A stretch of DNA of 64,000 bases from Sipunculus nudus (GCA_026874595.1 CM049318.1:43442456-43506455); one strand, 5' to 3'; positions 12,861 to 23,968 are shown, numbered from the stretch's first letter. Translations and numbers: made by a program. Notes: generated by a model not told the origin, from the sequence alone.

Positions 12861-13658
12861 TTGTGACCCCAAAATTCTTTTGGATCATCCACTATTGGCA
12901 AGTGAGCTATATATTCAAGATGGAAGACCTGGGATAAAAGTCTGGAATAAAATGCATCCACAGTATCTTTTAAGATGCAAGTCCAGTGCCCTTGACCTTT
13001 GACCTCATGAACCTAAAACCTATAGGGTTCTTACTTTAGTGGTTGGCCATACATAAGTCACGTTTGAAATCCATATGGCTATCAACACTGGAAATATCAT
13101 AAGAGTTGTGTGATTTTCACCAAATATGGACACATTAAAGGTCAAGGCCACTCTCATGGTAAAGGTCATGACCCAAATGTAAATAGACCTCATCCCATAA
13201 CCCATCTCTCTACATGTGCATAATATGAAAGAAATCTGTCCATTAGTTTTTGACTTATAAAATCAAGTGGCAATTATGGGGGTATTAAAAGGCGTAAAAA
13301 CAAGAAAAGGATAGTATGTGGCGCCACCAGTTTCCGGTATATCACAAGGCTATCCAAGATCTTTAGTTACCTTGATTTTTGGACCAGTCCATGCAAGCTT
13401 ACTTGAGATATTGAAGAATTTGTGTTATTTTCAGCAAAAATGGACCTATTCAAGGTCAAGGTCACTCTCCTAGCATAGGTCATGACCCCATTTTAAATAG
13501 GCTTTGTCCCCTTACCTATATCTATACAAATGTAAAGTTTGGAAAAGATCAGTGAAATATTTTTTTAGTTATCCCGCTCACATGGTTTTTCTGCAGCGGG
13601 GGCAGCAGCGGGACCGTCGTAAAACCATAGTATCCCGACTTTGTCTGGGGATACAATA

Positions 13659-14313
13659 ACAGTTTACCTATAACCAAGGGTAGTACTAGCACAAATGATA
13701 TGGGAGTTTAACTATTTTTTAACAATTAATTGCAATTATTTGGCCAAATATAATTGGTATTAAAACAAGTGACCCAGGGGTCATCAAATTTTCCATTATT
13801 CTGGGGGGTACTTCAAAGCCCCATAGCACAAAGAATATGGGTAACAGAGACCTAATTCCAGGTTTCCAAGGAGACATTTCATGGGCCTCCCTGCATGTCA
13901 ATATACAAGATTCTAGGTCCAGTCGTTATGATTTGTGCCCTGTAAACAGATTACCGCATCTTTTAAGGTTTCAAAATTAGAAAAAAAATATTGTAAAAAA
14001 TCGAAAAATAAAGGTGGCACCACCAGTTTGCTTAAAATGATGAAATACTCCATGATCAATTTCCATGCAAAGAATCATGGTGATCAATCCATAGTTGTTC
14101 AGATACTTGAGCATTTGTATCAAGTTTTCCATTATTCTTATGGGGTACTATGAAGCCCCATTGCATAAGGTTTTGGGTAACAGAGACCTAAAATATTGTT
14201 GGTATCCAAGGAGACATTTCATGGGCCTCCCTGCATGACAAGATACAAGATTCTAGGTCCAGTCATTACAATTTGTGCCCTGTTAACAGATGACCGCATC
14301 TTTTAAGGTCTCA
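13659..14313 (+). mobile_element. F1 fragment with two ~340-bp monomers
   Basis: 13680-13760 resembles the interior of F1 copy A (near 5600). A degraded F1 5' end (AACAAGTGACCCAGGGGTCA) lies near 13764, followed by monomers of the 340-bp type with ACAGAGACCTAA and TAACAGATGACCGCATC. It is interrupted by F3 at 14314. Confidence 0.65.
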
Positions 14314-17229
14314 AACAAGGCCTACAGGCCTAATGCGAACCTCTGCAAAGTTTAGGAGTACAAATGGAGGTTTATTTTTAAAATTTAATATTGATCCTCC
14401 TAAGTCCTGCATATCTACCTTAGTCATTATGATTTCAGCAAAATGGACGTTTCTGACCTGCAAGTTTCGGACTAGGATATTTTAAAACCAGAATATGGGT
14501 AGTCAACAAGCCACTATGTGTATCTGCAGAAATCAGAGTGGGACAGGTGAAGTGAGGCATGGATTAAGTGGCAAGGGGAATAGAGCGTGCTGTGTTGCAT
14601 ATTAGCATGGATGTCTGCAGCTTAAATGTGAATGTAGGTGGTGCCACCTGTCATAAAATCGAGAAATTGTCCAGGATGTATAAACCTGCAAAATTTCAGG
14701 TGGATAAGTCAAACCATTGCTGAGATATGAGTGATTTTATCCCAAAGCAGATGGATGCTATGCATAAGTGGTTGCAGGTGGCGCCACCAGTTTTGCCTAT
14801 GATGAAGAGCTATGTGAGATCTATACACAAGCAAAATTTTGGCTCAATCAGTCAAACGGTTCCCCAGATAGGAGTTTGGATGTCTGCAGAGTAAATGTGA
14901 ATGTAGGTGGTGCCACCTGTCATAAAATCGAGAAAGCTGTCAAGGATGTAAAATACCTGCAAAATTTCAGGTGGAAAAGTCAAACCACTGCTGAGATATG
15001 AGTGATTTTAAACTAAGGCAGATGAACAGATAGATGCTGTGCATAAATGTTTGCAGGTGGCGCCACCAGTTTTGCCTATGATGAAGAGCTATGTGAGATC
15101 TATACACATGCAAAATTTTGGCCTAATCAGTCAAACGGTTCCCCAGATATGAGTTTGGATGTCAGCAGAGTAAATGTGAATGTAGGTGGCGCCACCTGTC
15201 ATAAAATCGAGAAAGCTGTCAAGGATGTAAAATACCTGCAAAATTTCAGGTGGAAAAGTCAAACCACTGCTGAGATATGAGTGATTTTATCCCAAATGCA
15301 GATGAACAGATGGGTGCTGTGCATTAATGGTTGCAGGTGGCACCACCAATTTGCCTATGATGAAGAGCTATGCGAGATCTATACACATGCAAAATTTTGG
15401 CCTAATCGGTCAAACGGTTCCAGAGAATGAGCTTGGATGTCTGCAGAGTAAACATGAATGTAGGTGGTGCCACCTGTCATAAAATCGAGAAGGCTGCCCA
15501 GGATGTATAAACCTGCAAAATTTCAGGTGGATAAGTCAAACCATTGCTGAGATATGAGTGATTTTATCCAAAGGCAGATGAACAGATGGACACTGTGCAT
15601 TAATGGTTGCAGTTGGCGCCACCAGTTTTGCCTAAGATGAAGAGCTATATATACACATGCAAAATTTTGGCCCAATCGTTCAAACAGTTCCCGAGATATG
15701 AGCTTGGATGTCTGCAGAGTAAATGCGAATGTAGGTGGCGCCACCTGTCATAAATCGAGAAAGCTGTCAAGGATGTAAAAACCTGCAAAATTTCAGGTGG
15801 ATATGTCAAACCACTGTTGAGATATGAGTGATTTTATCCAAAGGCAGATGAACAGATGGACGCTGTGCATAAGTGGTTGCAGGTAGTGCCACCAGTTTAG
15901 CCTATGATGAAGAGCTATGTAAGATCTATACACATGTAAAATTTTGCCCCAATCAGTCAAACAGTTCCCGAGATATGAGCTTGGATGTCTGCAGAGTAAA
16001 TGTGAATGTAGGTGGCACCACCTGTCATAAAATGGAGAAAGCTGTCCAGGATGTATAAACCTGCAAAATTTCAGGTGGATAAGTCAAACCACTGCTGAGA
16101 TATGAGTAATATTATCCAAAGGCAGATGAACAGATGGACGCTTTGCAAAAATGGTTGCAGGTGGTGCCACCATTTTTAGTGTATGTTATAAAGCTATCAA
16201 AGGGCTACATTTCTGCAAAATTTTTAGCCTGATCGGTCAAAATGTTCCCAAGATATGTGGGTTTATGTGTGGAAACAGACACACAAATGGACGCTGGGCA
16301 GCAAGGAAAGGTCAGAGGTCAACAAAAAATGAGGATGCAGCAGTTTACATGTGACCTGATGATAAACCCAATTGGCTTAAAATGCAAACCAAGTTTTTTC
16401 AAACAGCTGAAAGATATAGTTCCAATAATCTGGGAATTCTGCATCTAAACATTGTGTCTAGACGTCTAGACGCTGTGTCTAGCCGTCCAGACACATTGTC
16501 TAGACTACCCCCCTAGAGCCAGGTCAGTTGACATGGTGATGTCTGGACCCCACCTGTTTGTACTGAGTGACCTCTTGACTTGGCTGCTGAAACTCAGTAT
16601 GAAGTCAAATCTAGAATAATTCTTGTAAAGTTTAAACCAATCAGCTGAACAGTTTCATCATAAATCAGTGTATAAGCTAGAAGAGTTTAAAATTATTTTT
16701 TTGCTTGTAAAAAACACATCAATGTAGATGGCGCCACCAATACCTCAAAATCAGATATGACATATGTGACAAACATTGGTATAAAATTTGGTCATTATAG
16801 CTCTAGCTGTTTCTGAGATTTTAATTTTAGAGTGCTTTTTTGGACAGATGACTAAGTTCAACCTCCTGTAACTCGGCCAAATATCTCCGAACTGGAACCA
16901 TTCGAACAAACTTGAAAATGATTGTTCCAGGGATCATTTCTGTGAAATATTGGACAATTTGGCTGGACAGTTTCAGAGAAGAAGATTTTTATAGGTTTTT
17001 AAGCTTTTTCTCTATATAATCTAAATTAACGCAGATATCCAATAATAAGCTCAAGGGCACCAAGTTTCACATGTGACGAATTCTTACATGTAATTTGGAT
17101 CTGCCAGCTCCAACAGTTTCTAACTTACAGCCATGGATGGCGGAAAGCCAGCCCTGGACGGCGGACGGCGGATGGCTGATGACAGACGGACAACGCTGCG
17201 CCATTGCATAAGCTCACAGGTTCGCTAAT
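14314..17229 (+). mobile_element. F3 Helentron-like element with ~280-bp array (2.9 kb)
   Basis: The 5' end is AACAAGGCCTACAGGCC with GCGAACCTCTGC. The 3' end is CATTGCATAAGCTCACAGG then TTCGCTAA. It interrupts an F1 monomer at GGTCTCAA. Inside are an AATATGGGTAGTC module near 14500, the array, a TCTAGA cluster and the common F3 tail. The architecture is the same as at 39227-41634. Confidence 0.75.
14630..16340 (+). repeat. Tandem array of ~280-bp monomers, about six copies
   Basis: Each monomer has two palindromes of the GGTGGCGCCACC type: one before TGTCATAAAATCGAGAAAG and one before AGTTTTGCCTATGATGAAGAG. Exact copies lie at 14777-14788, 15056-15067 and 15185-15196. Period is about 279 bp (14768, 15047, ~15330, ~15608, 15873, 16151). 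The open frames of about 77 aa here are repeat by-products. Confidence 0.9.
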
Positions 17230-18120
17230 AATTCTGCCCAGTGGTTATGGAGGAGTTCTCCGGAAACCTATGCAGCGATGGCGGCAGCGTCGGTGTCCAA
17301 CTGAAAACAAAGTTTCCCCAAAATTCTGTTTTGGCGGATACAATGATTGTAGCTGGCACCACCAGTCTTATATACAACAAAGAGATATATAAATATGCCC
17401 AATGTCAGACTGATATGTCAAACCCCTCCTGTAAAATAAGCAGGGACAAACACAGTGCAAAAATTATTGTAGGTGGCACCACCAGTCTTGTACATTGTAA
17501 AGATACCCGATATGTATAACATGCCCAACTTTAGGCTGATGTATCAATTTCCTCTGTAGAAATAAGTTGGCCCATACACTGCAAAAGTCAATGTAGTAGG
17601 CACCACCTGTCTTGTAAATGAGAATATCATCAAAGACGCATAGACAGGTCAAAATATCAGTCCAATACATCAAACTTCCCCAGAGTTTGATGCACTGGGC
17701 TGACAAGGCTTAGGTGAGTAAGGCAGTTGCCCCTGCCCTTGCTGCCTAAAGCAACTGCACTGAGTGAACTCTTGACCTGCACCTGGCTAGACTGAGTGAA
17801 CTTTTGACCTGTACCTGGCTGCACTGAGTGAACTCTTGACCTGTTGCATAATCTGACACAGTTGGCAGTCTACCAAAGCTATAAATAGATTCAGGCTGAA
17901 CTTTGGTGACAAATATGATGCAGTGAGCAGTCTGCCAAAGCTGTAAATAGAATGCAGCTACTGCACTGAGTAAACCCTTGACCTATACTTGGCTGCACTT
18001 CTTCCAATCCTGGCACTGTGCCAAAACTATTTATAGAGCTGACATCATCTTGGCTAATGGCCAACATCAAGGCACTGGCAATCTGCCAATGGTAAACCAA
18101 GTGCTGCCATCTGCACACAA
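17230..18120 (+). repeat. F3-related ~120-bp and ~65-bp tandem units
   Basis: About three ~120-bp units carry GGCACCACCAGTCTTGTA with a cell of TTATTGTAGGTGGCACCACC. They are followed by short units with CACTGAGTGAACTCTTGACC and GGCAGTCTGCCAAAGC. The same two repeat types recur at 22640-23400 and, inverted, at 50920-51560. Confidence 0.75.
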
Positions 18121-18540
18121 AAGTGGTCCCTACTTGAAATAACTTTGAAATTTATTTTCCCAATATAAAATGCTTTTCAGCTGACTTTTTATTAAAAAAA
18201 ACAGGAATATATGTAAAATTATTACAGATGCATACTGAATGCAAAATTAAAATACAGATATATCGCATTGATGGCAAATTCTTGAATTAAGTTGAGTAGG
18301 GATACCAATAATTTATAATCCACTTACAGTTGTCTTTATATAGCCACAGAGAACAGAATATCCATGATTGTAACATTGCCTGGTATGATGAATAACTTAA
18401 ATCATAAATCTAAATTTTTTAAAAGCTTTTAAAAAAAAACTTTCTTTTCAATATTAACCAAAGATAACCTGAAATCTAAATGTCTAATGGCATGATGTAA
18501 TATATGCTGATAAACTGGTGCCAGGCTAGATGTAACAGCA
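18121..18540. other. AT-rich interval, nothing recognised
   Basis: This is AT-rich sequence with no convincing gene, array or element end. It may be internal sequence of the surrounding composite. Confidence 0.5.
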
Positions 18541-19081
18541 TCACACAGCTTACATATATGGTAAAATGACTCAATTCAATCTCCCTAATCCGCCAAAAAC
18601 TCATTCATGTGGAACCATTAATGACAATTATTATAAGAATTATTGTAGGGATTATTCTTGTAAAATATTAAACAAACTGGCTTCAGTGGCATCAGTCGAA
18701 AACTTTTCGCAGGTTTATAACTCATATAGGAAGATACAGCAAATTGGCTAAGTTCAGCTTCCCGTAACTCAGCCAAAAAGCATTGAACCAAAACCATTTG
18801 AACAAATTTGAATTTTCAACATCTGAGGATAATTAATGTGTGAGATTTAAGAATTTGGCCCAGTAGTTTTTGAGAAGAAGATCTTTGTAGCCACCGAGCT
18901 AAAATGGGCTGTTATGGCATATGACTAAATTCAGCTTCCCATTACTTAGCCAAAAGTCACTGAAAAGAGACCATTTGAACAAACTTCAGAAAGCACTACC
19001 CTTGGATCATTTCTGTGCGATATTAAACATTTTGGCCATATGGTTTCAGAGAAGAAGTTTTTTGTAGCCCTCAGTGTGATA

Positions 19082-19532
19082 GGCCGTATCTGCACTTAGT
19101 TCGCAACTAAACCGGATTATGCTAAACCGGTTTACATTAGTCTCGAAGTGGTCCGCTTTGCGTCCGCACTGTAGTTTGCTTTACAAAAGCCTAAACTGGT
19201 TTATGAAACACACTTTGAGTTTGCTGTCCGCACTTGGTTCGTAATCCGATTCAGGCCTACAAATGAGCGCTCCCTTGCGCAACGCATGCTGGGGCAACAT
19301 CACGGCTAGCGATCAAGGCTGTTCGCTGAAACTGGACTCATTCGGGCTAGAAGCAGGTTTGTCTGTACGCACTAGAAACCGGTTTACTGTAACCCAGACT
19401 AAAGTAAACCGGACTACTGTAGACCGCCTTTCAAGCGGACTACAGTAAACCGAACTGATGCAGATCAGTGGCCCAGTGCGGACAGAGTAAACTGATTCAC
19501 GATCCGGATTATTTGCTAGTGCGGACACAGCC
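19082..19532. mobile_element. MITE-like insertion with terminal inverted repeats, 451 bp
   Basis: The ends are GGCCGTATCTGCACT and, read from the other side, GGCTGTGTCCGCACT, followed by more inverted matching (CCGGAT). It is flanked by ATA on both sides (19079-19081 and 19533-19535). The uninterrupted locus is seen at 11140 (GATACCGGCACTGATGACC). The interior has many AAACCGG/CCGGTTT inverted repeats and ACTACTGTAG/CTACAGTA pairs, so it can fold extensively. A DNA-transposon family was not assigned; 3-bp duplications occur in PIF/Harbinger-type and CACTA-type elements. Confidence 0.7.
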
Positions 19533-19886
19533 ATACAGGCACTGATGACCCCCATACAAAAAAGGCCAATGCAGGTGGCACCACCAATACCTCAATTTCA
19601 GATATGACCTATGTGACCAACATTGGCATAAAATTTAGTGATGATAGCTCCAGCCGTTTCTGAGATTTGAATTTTAATTTGCTTTTTTGCACAATTAACA
19701 AAGTTCAACCTCCTGTAACTTGGCCAAAAATCTCCAAACTGGAACCATTCGAACAAACTTGAGAAAGATTGTTCCAGGGATCATTTCTGTGAAATATTGG
19801 ACAATTTGGCTGGACAGTTTCGGAGAAGAAGATTATTAAAGCTTTTTTAGCTTTTTCCCTATAAAATCTAAGAAAATGCAGTTAGA

Positions 19887-20920
19887 AACTAGAATATCGG
19901 CAGAAGCTGACAAAAGCCCTCAGCCAAAAGAACAGTGTTTAGAGGTGGTAACAGTAACAAGTACTAAATATCTGTTCTCACATGGATGTATATCTGTACA
20001 TGTCTCAGTTATAAATTTAAAATTGATATTACCATGATTAATAACAATCCACCAAATGCTTCCTGAAAAATAAGCTTCGAAGTTTTATTCTATTATAAGC
20101 TCTGTGATCTTGAAAAGTAGGTCAAAGTCACCCATCTTCGAACTTGATCAAGATTTTGTCGATATACATCTTCACCAAAGAAATAAAATTCCTATTATGA
20201 ATCCTTTTAGAGATATCCTGCTCACAAGGCCAAAGTTGAAAAATCCAAGAAAAATTCATTAAAAATCAGAAATTGTAGGTGGCGCCCCCAAACTTGGGCA
20301 GCAGTTACAGACCATCAGTCCCTATGATCATTGTAAGTATTCTGAAAATCCACCCAATGGTTCCTGAGAAATAAGCTTCTAAATGTTTTTTCTATAATCA
20401 GCTCTAAAACATAGAAAAATAGGTCAAGGTCACCCATCTTTGAACTTCACCTAGATTTAGTCAATATACATCTTCACCGAAAAAATAAAATTCCTACTGT
20501 GAATCCTTTTAGAGATATCCTGCTCACAAGGCCAAAGTTGAAAAATCTGATAAAACTTCATTAAAAATCAGAAATTGTAGTTGGCGCCACCAAACTTGTG
20601 TAGCAGGTACAGACTATCAGTCCTAATAATCATAGTAAGTTTTGTGAAAATCCACCAAATGGTTCCCGAGTAATAATCATCTAATTGTTTTTCTATAATC
20701 AGCTCTAAAATGTAGAAAAATAGGTCAACGTCACCCATCATCGAACTTGACCGAGATTTTGTCGATATACATCTTTACCGAGGAAATAAAATTCTGACAG
20801 TGAATCCTTTTCAAGATATCCTGCTCACAAGGTAAAAGTTAACAGACGCCAGACGGACGGACGGACGGACAGCTTGGGTGACGACAACAGCCCATCAGCC
20901 TAAGGGCTTAGGGCTAAAAA
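19887..20920 (+). mobile_element. F4 Helentron-like element (1.0 kb)
   Basis: It begins AACTAGAATATCGGCAG with the subterminal motif AGCCCTCAGCC. It ends with GACGGACGGACGGACGGAC, a hairpin AGCCCATCAGCCTAAGGGCTTAGGGCT and CTAAAAA. The core is a ~330-bp tandem unit, about 2.5 copies, with GTAGGTGGCGCCCCCAAACTT in one and GTAGTTGGCGCCACCAAACTT in the next. It is inserted in an F3 tail; the empty form (CAGTTAGAAAAAA) is seen at 39030 and 41495, with no target duplication. Confidence 0.8.
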
Positions 20921-21093
20921 AATGAACAAAATCCGATATAGTCTTTTGGATGACTGATTATTTGCAAAAGATTTGGTAATGCTAACTCCTGCCGTATTTG
21001 AGATAGCTACGGTTAATGTACAGATGACACACGACGCACAACACACGACGCACGACGCCTCACCATCGCACAAGCTCACAGGTTCGCAAAAAA

Positions 21094-21531
21094 TGTGTAT
21101 AAATGAATATAGCATAGGCTACACCACTATTCTTATACACGTTTAAAGTTATCAAACTAGAACAATATGTATATACATTTTAAGACAATATAAGCATAAA
21201 TATAAGCATTAAAGTATTTGAGCTTTTGAACAAAACTTTTTATTCAAAATAGAGCCATAGCAAAGAAACTTTGATAATTGTTAGTCACATTTCTGAAGAT
21301 ATGGTTGGGCCACACTGTTATTTTATCATTACCATCGGCATGCCTAGCAACCAACTGCACGAGAGAGCCATTTTACCACAGAAGGTATTCATATCACACT
21401 GCAATGCTGAATTGTGCTGGTGACAGCCCAAACTGATGAATTTCGAAATCTTCATATATGAGGAGTTCAGGATGGAACAAAAAAAAACAAGATTCCATAA
21501 GGTTGTTTAGATGAACCAATATAACTATTAC
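21094..21531. other. Intronic or flanking sequence downstream of the C1GALT1-like exon
   Basis: This is non-repetitive as far as can be seen. I searched the minus strand for a continuation encoding a GPGCCSD-type segment and did not find one here. Confidence 0.5.
21524..21531 (-). other. Splice donor of the C1GALT1-like exon
   Basis: Minus-strand GTAATAGT follows AAAGAG. The protein similarity stops here, at the point where known family members continue in another exon. The frame stays open to 21394, but that extension is not family-like and is taken as intron. Confidence 0.75.
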
Positions 21532-22205
21532 CTCTTTAGCTGTGTAGTAGTTGTAGGACCAGTACCAGTTATCCCTGGGGACTAATCCTGGTATCAGGTG
21601 GTATTCTGGTACAAATGGATGAAAAGTTTCACGAGAAAGTGCATCACGTGTGTCCCCAATATCCACACCAACATTTTGCATGCAGTTTCCCATCTCTAAA
21701 TCCTCAGCACCACCAGCATCTGGCCGGCACTTGCTTGGGGAGGGTAAACCTATTTCAACAAATCTCTTCACGGCTTCTTTACTGAGAACATACCCAGCAC
21801 CACCACTCATATACCCCTGCCGCACATATGGTTTAAAACGTCTTCCAAAATATAATGGCTTTGCTGAGTCACAGTCATGCAATAAAAATCTTAAATTTTC
21901 TAGCACCACGTATGTGTCATCATCTGCTTTCATGAACCAGTCAGCATCATTGAAATGATGGTCATATACATATTTAAAGGCAGCTCTCGTCTTTCCCCAT
22001 AGAAAATCTCTGCCTTCATGAACCTTGAGACCAACCGCTGGCAAGCTGGGTTCATCTTCAGAACTTATAAATAATAGCTTATTGCATCGTTTCCCCCAGG
22101 TCGCTTTAACATGGCGGGCCTTAGTGTGTATATTACTTGGGTTGGTCATCACCCAGCACAAAACTGTGACTTTCTTATATAAATCTTTGGCAAGTGCATC
22201 ATCAT
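21532..22205 (-). CDS. C1GALT1: C1GALT1-like core-1 beta-1,3-galactosyltransferase, internal exon (partial gene)
   Basis: The enzyme family transfers galactose from UDP-Gal to O-linked GalNAc on Ser/Thr, making core-1 (T antigen) glycans in the Golgi as a type II membrane protein. This exon encodes 224 whole codons plus two bases and covers most of the GT31 catalytic domain. In order it shows LCWVMT, HVKATWGKRCNK, an acidic DDD in KADDDTYV (metal/UDP-sugar site, about 21916-21924), YFGRRFKPY, GYMSGGAGYVLSKEA, a GGAEDLEMG acidic motif and ETFHPFVPEYHLI, ending at WYWSYNYYTAKE. These match the known T-synthase order. The frame is open with no stop or frameshift. The 5' edge follows a TTTCAG acceptor (phase 1); the 3' edge is AAAGAG before GTAATAG (phase 0), where vertebrate proteins continue into a GPGCCSD-type segment. 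The N-terminal membrane anchor and the C-terminal part are on other exons that I could not find. Whether it is the orthologue or one of several paralogues cannot be told. It is embedded in repeats. Confidence 0.9.
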
Positions 22206-22232
22206 CTGAAAGTACAATAAATAAATTTGTAG
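22206..22232 (-). other. Splice acceptor and polypyrimidine tract of the C1GALT1-like exon
   Basis: Read on the minus strand, a T-rich run ends in TGTACTTTCAG just before the first exon base at 22205. Upstream of it the open frame becomes low-complexity and loses similarity to GT31, which supports the boundary. Confidence 0.75.
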
Positions 22233-22261
22233 TGCCAACATATACATGTATATTCAGTTTA

Positions 22262-22290
22262 TATATGTATAAATATATATATATATATGT
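22262..22290 (+). repeat. (TA)n-rich run
   Basis: TATATATATAT-type low-complexity sequence in the intron, close to the splice acceptor. It produces the low-complexity start of the open frame. Confidence 0.8.
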
Positions 22291-22294
22291 CAAG

Positions 22295-22562
22295 GCCCAG
22301 TTTAGAATCTGGCCCAATTTAAAACTGGGCCAGCCCAGATCAAAATATTGATTTGGACTGGCCCAGATCAAAATTCTTATCTGGGTCAGACCAGTTTTAA
22401 ACTGGGCTTCCCAGATTAAAATTTTGATCTGGGCCAGTCCAGATTACAATCCTGTGGTGAAGACTTCAGGATTTAAATCTGGTCTGGACTGTTTTCAAAC
22501 TGGGCCAGCCTAGATTAGAATTTTGATCTGGGCCGGTCAAGTTTAAAATCCTGTGGTGGACA
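22295..22562. repeat. Degenerate palindrome cluster (CTGGGCC / ATTTTGAT type)
   Basis: Alternating CTGGGCCAG and AGATCAAAATTTTGATCTG-like units make a chain of imperfect palindromes. The clearest, 22410-22433, has arms CCCAGAT and ATCTGGG around TAAAATTTTG. It sits in the intron about 90 bp upstream of the acceptor. It does not match the four element families. Confidence 0.8.
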
Positions 22563-23400
22563 TGTGTGACATGTACATTTACAAAGCAAGTACTAAAAAT
22601 TTTGAAAAAGTACCAGTAACACAAACATCACTACTGGCATTGATGTACACTTTGCAAGAATTATTGCAGTTGGCATAACCAGTCTTGTGTATGTGAAAGC
22701 TCTTGAAGATGTATGGACATGCAAAATTTCAGGCAGATACTTTTAACCAATCTTGAGCTATGTGCACAGAAGCATGAAACCCAAACAATGTCAGTGGTCC
22801 CACAAGTCTTGTATTCAACTAGACTATTTGAGATGTATGGACCTGCACAATTTCAGGCTGAAAGGTCAAATTATTCCTGAGAAATAAGTGGGGACAAACA
22901 CTGTGCAAAAATTATTATGGTAGGTGGCGCCAACAGTCTTGTATATGACAAAGCTCTACAAGATATATAGACATGCACAATTTCAGGCGATTATATAAAA
23001 TCCCTTCTGAGATATAAGACATACACTGTGCTAAAATCATGGTGGCGATACAAGACTTGTGTATGAGAAAGCCATCAAAAATGCATAGGCAGGCCAAAAT
23101 TTTAGGCTGATACATCACACTCCTCAGTCAGGGGCACTCAGATAACCTAGATCTACTAAGGAAGGCAGTTGCACTTGCACCCAAGTGAACCAAAACTTAT
23201 TTGCAGGTGCAGCTAATACACTGAGTGAACTCTTGACCTGTACCTGGCTGCAATGAGTGAATTTTGACCTGTTGTCAAATCTAATAATTTTGGCTGTTAA
23301 ATAGATACAGACTGAATGTTTTCCTGTTGTCAAATTTATCTGAAATGGTTGGCAGTCTGCCAAGCTATTTATAGATACAGACAACATCTTGGCCTGTTGT
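22563..23400 (+). mobile_element. F3-variant interior, without recognised ends
   Basis: It shares ACACAAACATCACT with 42990 and the ~120-bp units (CAGTCTTGTATATGACAAAGC, GGTGGCGCCAACAG) and ~65-bp units (GGCAGTCTGCCAAGC) with 17340-18120. The 5' part seems lost near the palindrome cluster. Confidence 0.6.
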
Positions 23401-23679
23401 CAAATCTGTTTACACATACTGACAGACTTTGGCTACATTGCTTTTTTCATGCTGACATATTCATAAGATTTTTTGTTTTGAATAATATTTTATAACAAAT
23501 ACCCATTAAAAGCAAAATCAGATCTATATAAACTTCAATAAAGGACACCTAAGAATAAATTTTGTGCAATGTTACAGAATTATAAACATCAGTTTTGCAG
23601 AAGCAGACTTTTGAAGCCCCTCAGTTTGATAGAGTCTCAATTGGCCACAAGACCAACTTCAGCTTTCCATGACTCTACC
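23401..23679. other. Weakly F3-like sequence, nothing further recognised
   Basis: The end (GAAGCCCCTCAGTTTGATAG, GACCAACTTCAGC) resembles the GTAGCC-CTCAGTGTGATA and AAGTTCAGCTTCCCATAACTC parts of F3 tails, strongly diverged. Confidence 0.4.
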
Positions 23680-23968
23680 AACAAGTGACCCATGGGTCAT
23701 GACGCTCAGCTGCCAAGCATGACTTGTGACATCATGGGCTGTGATTCACCATTTCCAGTCAAACTGTTGAAGAACCTATATGCCAATTCTGTTGAAACGT
23801 TCTACGTTGACATAAATATATATCATATGTCTGGTTAAAACACAGTCAATTCATGGACCGAGGAAAAATGTATGGTTGCTGAGCTATCAGGAACTAATCC
23901 TACAGCTTGCTTGATACCTGTCAGTCTCAAAAGGAATCCCACACAGGCCAAATGTAAGATCAAACTAG
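23680..23968 (+). mobile_element. F1 5' end, outermost host of a four-deep nest
   Basis: It begins AACAAGTGACCCATGGGTCA then TGACGCTCAGCTG. 23710-23965 matches 55245-55500 (GACATCATGG, TGTCTGGTTAAAACACAGT, CCTGTCAGTCTCAAAAGGAA). The match breaks at 23969, where another element starts. Confidence 0.75.

Larger units (their letters stand above)
11649..13658 (+). mobile_element. F2 Helentron-like element (~2.0 kb)
   Basis: It begins AACTAGACATTTCTTGGCACC, with the hairpin GGCACCGCAGGTGCC and the subterminal motif AGTATCCCCAGACA. It ends with a GC-rich GCAGCGGGGGCAGCAGCGGG stretch, a hairpin around AGTATCCCGACTTTGTCTGG and GGATACAATAA, complementary to the 5' motif. The core is a tandem array rich in TGACCTTTGACC. 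A fuller copy is at 43712-46928. Confidence 0.75.
18541..21093 (+). mobile_element. F3 tail interrupted by a MITE-like and an F4 insertion
   Basis: 18590-19078 matches 10770-11150 (CAGTGGCATCAGTC, CTCAGCCAAAAAGCA, GAGAAGAAGTTTTTTGTAGCC). 19533-19886 continues the same module (GATGACCCCCATAC, GGTGGCACCACCAATACC). 20921-21093 holds the F3 3' end (CGCACAAGCTCACAGGTTCG). Removing the two inserts restores the order seen in other F3 tails. Confidence 0.7.

Noticed and set aside
14630-16340. Regular repeats as a CRISPR array
   Set aside because: Units are ~280 bp, head-to-tail with no unique spacers, in a eukaryotic context.
17203-17229. GGTTCG-containing end of F3 as a tRNA-type B box, hence a SINE
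   Set aside because: No A box or cloverleaf lies upstream, and the 3' end pairs with the element's own 5' motif, which fits Helentron-like ends better.
21394-21531. Continuation of the galactosyltransferase frame to the stop at 21394
   Set aside because: Similarity to the family stops exactly at a GT donor, and the extension lacks the conserved cysteine-rich segment expected next.
22206-22371. In-frame upstream ATG at 22371 as the gene start
   Set aside because: The upstream stretch is low-complexity (TA)n and palindrome-cluster sequence, and a good splice acceptor lies at the point where similarity begins.
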